Below are positions 23,701-25,533 of a DNA stretch of 25,533 bases, piece by piece (within the stretch, counting starts at the first letter, position 1; every line of letters starts with the position of its first letter). Both the position numbers and the translations under genes were made by a program. The DNA is from an uncultured Elusimicrobium sp. (lineage in GTDB: Bacteria > Elusimicrobiota > Elusimicrobia > Elusimicrobiales > Elusimicrobiaceae): positions 1-25,533 of the forward strand of contig CALAFB010000090.1 of the NCBI GenBank assembly GCA_937891135.1, read 5' to 3'. Under the pieces are notes generated by a model, which did no database searches, had not been told where the DNA came from, and saw nothing but the letters and a program-made list of their open reading frames with translations.

Positions 23701-24197
23701 ATCCCGCCGAAAATAGTCCCTTGCAAAATAGCCCCGTATGTACCTGCTTCAATAATACCGTTACCGGCAATGAGTTGTTTTTCATCCAAAATATCAGGCA
23801 AGATACTATATTTGACTGGTCCAAAGAAAGCAGATTGCGTTCCCATTAAAAATAGTACCCCCAATAACAAAGGTACATTCGTGGTTAAAAACCCGATTCC
23901 GGCTAAAAGCACAATGATAACTTCCAAACCCTTGGTGGCTTTAATGAGAAGGTCTTTGCGGAATTTATCGGCTAGTTCTCCTGCTAGTGCCGAGAACAAG
24001 AAAAACGGCAACATAAATAACGCCACCGCTAATGATACGACTACCGATTTACTTCCGGCTGACATGCTGGTTACTTTGTAAGTAATAAACGTAGCCATAG
24101 CGGTGCGGAAAAAATTGTCGTTAAATGCCCCTAAATACTGCGTACAAAATAAGGCTAAAAATGAACGATTAAAAAACGTTTTAAGTAAAGACAACAT
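20781..24197 (-). CDS. aas: MFS transporter / 1-acyltransferase / acyl-ACP synthetase fusion (LplT-Aas type)
   Basis: 1138 residues in three parts. Residues 1-430 are a major facilitator-type transporter resembling lysophospholipid flippase LplT (YLGAFNDNFFRTAM near 21-34). Residues about 440-630 form a PlsC-type acyltransferase with NHTSFLD (H460...D465) and FPEGR (527-531). Residues about 640-1138 are an AMP-forming acyl synthetase with TSGSEGTPKG (804-813), GYGATE (941-946), YDTGD (1015-1019) and catalytic K1123 in GTGKVDY. The expected job is import of lysophospholipid across the inner membrane and its re-acylation with activated fatty acid, i.e. membrane repair or salvage. In E. coli LplT and Aas are separate neighbouring genes. 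It starts one base after the marR stop, with GGAGGG in the marR end. Confidence 0.93.
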   Translation of the reverse strand: MLSLLKTFFNRSFLALFCTQYLGAFNDNFFRTAMATFITYKVTSMSAGSKSVVVSLAVALFMLPFFLFSALAGELADKFRKDLLIKATKGLEVIIVLLAGIGFLTTNVPLLLGVLFLMGTQSAFFGPVKYSILPDILDEKQLIAGNGIIEAGTYGAILQGTIFGGIIITANELWLPGIILGVALLGLLTSLFIPAQKPANAGLKVDKNFIRSTWKNMAFAKQNHHIFLCILGISWFWMLGTALVAQMPSLAHDILNGTPGLFTFLLTLFSCGIGLGSLLCQFLVKGEITSKYVPVSALLMTLFLADLACATSGYVSSALSVDYKAFLMTFAGKRITLDLLGFAVCGGLYIVPLNAMLQFLATEDTRSRVIATNNIINALFMVAGSGFCALLLALHFTIPAVFGIIAFLNALAAIYICGLLPQHIIRMVLTRVLNFVYGVKVNGLENWKNLKGNVLIIANHTSFLDAVLLWVYLPDNLYFAIDTYVSQKWWVKPFLHLVKYFPIDPTNPMAVKSIIEEVKSGKPVVIFPEGRITTTGGLMKIYPGPAMIADKSNAQLLPICLEGSQYSLFSRFGTQLKTRPQSKITITIQSPKTLQIDENAKGKARRLAAARGLYDIMVNMKYEAGNAQETLFDSLLDAYELVGRNKRIINDATRHPLNFGQFLTAVFVLGKQIAKHQKPGEMAGFLLPNMTASVIAFFGMRAFNITPCMLNFSSGVKNMLACCKAAQISTVFTSKTFLEQGGLLETAAALKQAGLNLVYLEDLKKEITTWDKLVGLTASYFPRRYYKMVRGNVSPKDPAVVLFTSGSEGTPKGVVLSHENIQANRLQLQSVLDFGLKDRVFNAMPIFHSFGLTVGTLLPLLCGVPVFFYPSPLHYRIVPELIYDSNATIIFGTDTFFNGYAKMAHPYDFYSVRLAVVGAEKLKEETIRKYYDQFGLRVMEGYGATETAPVMAVNTPMYFKRGSVGRLLPGIEYKLEQIPGVEDGGKLLVKGANIMAGYLRDSNPGVLEPPQDGWYDTGDIVRVDEDGFVFILGRAKRFAKIAGEMISLTAVETEINALWPNKMHAVVNIPDEKKGEQLVLFTTEPTAERGALLVAFKEKGLSELAVPKTIRIVEEIPLMGTGKVDYVKLKEMALQGAK

Positions 24198-24198
24198 A

Positions 24199-24687
24199 TT
24201 ATTTTCCCTCCTGTAGTGCTACAAACCAATCTTTTAAAATTTGTTCTATTTGTGGGCGGCTTTGTGCCGGAATTTTTTCCGTCAAACTTTTTACTAATTG
24301 GTCATACCCGGGCCACACTTTATCTATAAGTACTTGTCCTTTTTGTGTAATACAAATGATATTTTCGCGTCGGCTTTGCGGATTCGTTTGGCGTGTAATC
24401 AACCCGGCTTGAACCGATTTTTCCACTAGTTTAGTGATATTGCTGGCCGAGGCAATCAGCCGTTTGGATAACTCCACTTGGCTAAGCCCTCTACCATTAT
24501 TTTGATAAGCTGCCAACATCAGCAAATTAAATTGCACAGCCGACAAACCATGCGGGAGCAAGTATTTTTCCACGCGTGTTTGCAACAGATTGTAAACTAG
24601 TGCTAACACATACGTAATATTTTCATAATCGCGTTCTTTTTCCGGATTGATACCGTAAGGACGTAAGTTTGTTTTATTAGTTTCCAT
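24199..24687 (-). CDS. MarR-family transcriptional regulator
   Basis: 162 residues with a winged helix-turn-helix: helices around AVQFNLLMLAAYQ (50-62), the recognition region LSQVELSKRLIASASNITKLVEKSVQAGL (68-96) and the wing RQTNPQSRRENIICITQKG (99-117). MarR dimers usually repress nearby genes and let go on binding a small ligand, here possibly a fatty acid or lysolipid, given the downstream fusion gene (inference). It is the first gene of the operon. No Shine-Dalgarno precedes the ATG, and the promoter at 24694-24722 places the transcription start on or next to the start codon, so the message is probably leaderless. Confidence 0.92.
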   Translation of the reverse strand: METNKTNLRPYGINPEKERDYENITYVLALVYNLLQTRVEKYLLPHGLSAVQFNLLMLAAYQNNGRGLSQVELSKRLIASASNITKLVEKSVQAGLITRQTNPQSRRENIICITQKGQVLIDKVWPGYDQLVKSLTEKIPAQSRPQIEQILKDWFVALQEGK

Positions 24688-24693
24688 ACAAAT

Positions 24694-24722
24694 AGTTTAC
24701 TAATGAATATTTAATTTGTCAA
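24694..24722 (-). promoter_or_regulatory. Promoter and probable MarR operator
   Basis: On the minus strand TTGACA (24717-24722), exact 17-base spacer, TAAACT (24694-24699). The same stretch, 24696-24722, is an imperfect palindrome (9 of 13 positions match between arms), so a MarR dimer bound here would block the promoter. Confidence 0.7.
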
Positions 24723-24760
24723 GTGTTTGATTCTAATTCTTGACTCATCTGTCTATTTAA

Positions 24761-24789
24761 TGGCATATAGGAGTGTCAATAATATGCCA
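24761..24789. promoter_or_regulatory. Inverted repeat, possible operator
   Basis: Perfect 8-bp arms TGGCATAT (24761-24768) and ATATGCCA (24782-24789), 13-base spacer. It lies between marR and the 56-residue ORF; a weak TTGACT at 24740-24745 precedes it on the plus strand. A second stem, CTATCC...GGATAG, lies at 24824-24850. Confidence 0.4.
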
Positions 24790-24876
24790 ATAACATTTCA
24801 TCCAAATTAACAAATTACCCAATCTATCCTATAGAAACTCTACCGGATAGACCCAATTAAAGAACAGGTCAAGGGT

Positions 24877-25047
24877 ATGCCATTAACCCCCAAAGTACTA
24901 GCCGGGCTCAAAGAGACGTCCCGGCAGCTACTCCAAAAGTGGGTACAGCAAGGGTTTATAGTGGTAGTGGATCTGTCTAAGAGAGCACGTAAGTACAAAT
25001 TAAGCGAGGATTACCGCTTAGAAAATGAAGGCCACTTGTTAGAGTAG
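24877..25047 (+). CDS. Small 56-residue protein, possible winged-helix remnant
   Basis: ATG 24877 to TAG 25045-25047 encodes a basic protein beginning MPLTPKVLAGLKETSRQL and ending LSEDYRLENEGHLLE. The order helix (PKVLAGL), helix (SRQLLQKWVQQ), then beta hairpin (FIVVVDLS...ARKYKLS) looks like the winged-helix end found in some larger proteins, which suggests a stand-alone DNA-binding module or a remnant. The frame is open 14 more codons upstream (to a stop at 24832) without an ATG, which fits a truncated gene. A modest AAGGG lies directly before the ATG. No family recognised; function unknown. Confidence 0.45.
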   Translation: MPLTPKVLAGLKETSRQLLQKWVQQGFIVVVDLSKRARKYKLSEDYRLENEGHLLE

Positions 25048-25129
25048 GTTTTTTGTTTTTCTGAAAGCAACCTTCTAAACGTATGTAGGTTAGACCATAA
25101 CAACGAAACATTTCAAATTAGAAAAATTA

Positions 25130-25138
25130 TGTTAAAAT
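25130..25138 (+). promoter_or_regulatory. Extended -10 promoter of RNA copy C
   Basis: TGTTAAAAT in ATTATGTTAAAATA, identical over 14 bases to the promoter of copy B; both are followed by a purine-rich stretch (AGAAGGTAAG here, GTAGGGTAG in B). Confidence 0.6.
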
Positions 25139-25144
25139 AAGAAG

Positions 25145-25390
25145 GTAAGAAAACACAATTTTATTCTGTTTTTGGAGGCGTTTAAGAAACGCAGAACCCA
25201 CACGGGGGATCGCAACGCCAAAAACAACTGCGTAAGGTATAAGAATAAGGGCCTTCGAATCCCAGTTTTTATGCCGAACGTTTATCGTTTTGACGGTAAA
25301 TTACGGCTGTTGTAGTTATGGTTTGTTGCGATCCCATAGATGCAGAGCCGTTTTTGGTTGGGTTCTCCGAAGGCAGGGAAATTGCAAATT
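25145..25390 (+). ncRNA. Structured RNA copy C
   Basis: P1: 25167-25175 (TGTTTTTGG) with 25218-25226 (CCAAAAACA). P2: 25178-25183 (GCGTTT) with 25187-25192 (AAACGC). P4: 25236-25245 (GGTATAAGAA) with 25266-25275 (TTTTTATGCC), ten pairs including two G-U. P5: 25281-25287 (TTTATCG) with 25294-25300 (CGGTAAA). P6: 25303-25308 (ACGGCT) with 25346-25351 (AGCCGT). Pseudoknot: 25206-25216 (GGGATCGCAAC) with 25325-25335 (GTTGCGATCCC), 11 perfect pairs. Spacing between pseudoknot strands (108 nt) equals that in A (110) and B (107) within a few bases. The downstream gene is cut by the window end. Confidence 0.8.
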
Positions 25391-25398
25391 AAAAGTAG

Positions 25399-25427
25399 GT
25401 CAGGTGTAAACCTGACAATAAAAGGAG
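25399..25427 (+). promoter_or_regulatory. GNRA hairpin plus Shine-Dalgarno before leader ORF C
   Basis: GTCAGGT (25399-25405) / ACCTGAC (25410-25416) with a GTAA loop, then AAGGAG (25422-25427) five bases before ATG 25433; the same hairpin as at 9898-9915. Confidence 0.75.
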
Positions 25428-25432
25428 AATGT

Positions 25433-25533
25433 ATGAAGCAAGGAACTGCCCGGCGGGGAAAAACGCAAAATGGAAAGAATGTAGCCGTTCAAAATAAAAA
25501 GGGTCATTCCCAAAAGTCTCTGTTGGGAATCTC
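25433..25533 (+). CDS. Leader ORF of copy C (partial, runs off the window)
   Basis: Open from ATG 25433 to the edge: MKQGTARRGKTQNG, then KNVAVQNKKGHSQKSLLGI. The first 14 residues match the leader of copy B (MKQKITRQGNTQNG) and part of A (TRRGQTQ). After this point it carries another repeat, the inverted pair ATTCCCA (25506-25512) / TGGGAAT (25524-25530), instead of the A/B cassette. By analogy with A and B a type IV pilin is expected beyond the edge; that is a prediction, not seen. Confidence 0.55.
   Translation, partial: MKQGTARRGKTQNGKNVAVQNKKGHSQKSLLGI

Overview
The window looks like a chromosomal segment of a gut-type Elusimicrobiota (Elusimicrobiaceae-like) bacterium. The evidence is two class-III type IV pilins with the hyper-conserved GFTLIELLVVV start and variable, cysteine-rich tails, a pattern I associate with Elusimicrobium; a Gram-negative envelope (outer-membrane porin, signal peptides); and roughly balanced base composition. 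This placement is an inference from the sequence alone.

Layout. 71-1355 (minus): SPFH/prohibitin-like membrane protein and MazG. 1393-5127 (plus): exported beta-rich protein, ThyX, GlgC and YbeY in a row. 5128-6142: structured RNA copy A, a frameshifted 15-codon leader ORF, a palindrome-rich cassette and pilin A. 6210-9518 (minus): a porin, pyruvoyl arginine decarboxylase and arginine/agmatine antiporter, the same gene set and order as chlamydial aaxABC. 9631-10678 (plus): structured RNA copy B, leader ORF, the same cassette and pilin B. 10764-14124 (minus): DnaJ behind a CIRCE-like operator, an orphan ORF whose 5' end resembles the structured RNA (copy E), a membrane-anchored SNase-family nuclease, a diacylglycerol kinase-family enzyme and a small membrane protein. 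14188-16791 (plus): AlaRS, sharing a perfectly palindromic divergent promoter. 16805-17001 (minus): structured RNA copy D with its own promoter and terminator. 17074-20297 (plus): RmuC, a threonine-aldolase-like PLP enzyme, endonuclease IV and tRNA-Ala(GGC), then a tRNA 3'-end remnant. 20436-24687 (minus): MarR regulator, a 1138-residue MFS/acyltransferase/acyl-ACP synthetase fusion and a small membrane protein. 24877-25533 (plus): a 56-residue ORF, then structured RNA copy C and the start of another leader ORF cut by the window edge.

The strongest unexplained signal is a repeated ~190-240-nt structured RNA. Copies A, B and C share six helices in the same order. One is a pseudoknot whose two strands, about 110 nt apart, are perfectly or almost perfectly complementary in every copy although the sequences are unrelated between copies. 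In B and C it is followed by an identical GNRA-capped hairpin, a Shine-Dalgarno and a conserved leader-peptide start; in A and B the next part is a 190-nt palindrome-rich cassette and a type IV pilin. D has only the 5' domain and ends at a terminator; E has the 5' end fused to an ORF without a normal start. I read this as a promoter-RNA-leader module spread through the genome, at least partly to control pilin genes. Its identity against known RNA families cannot be tested here.
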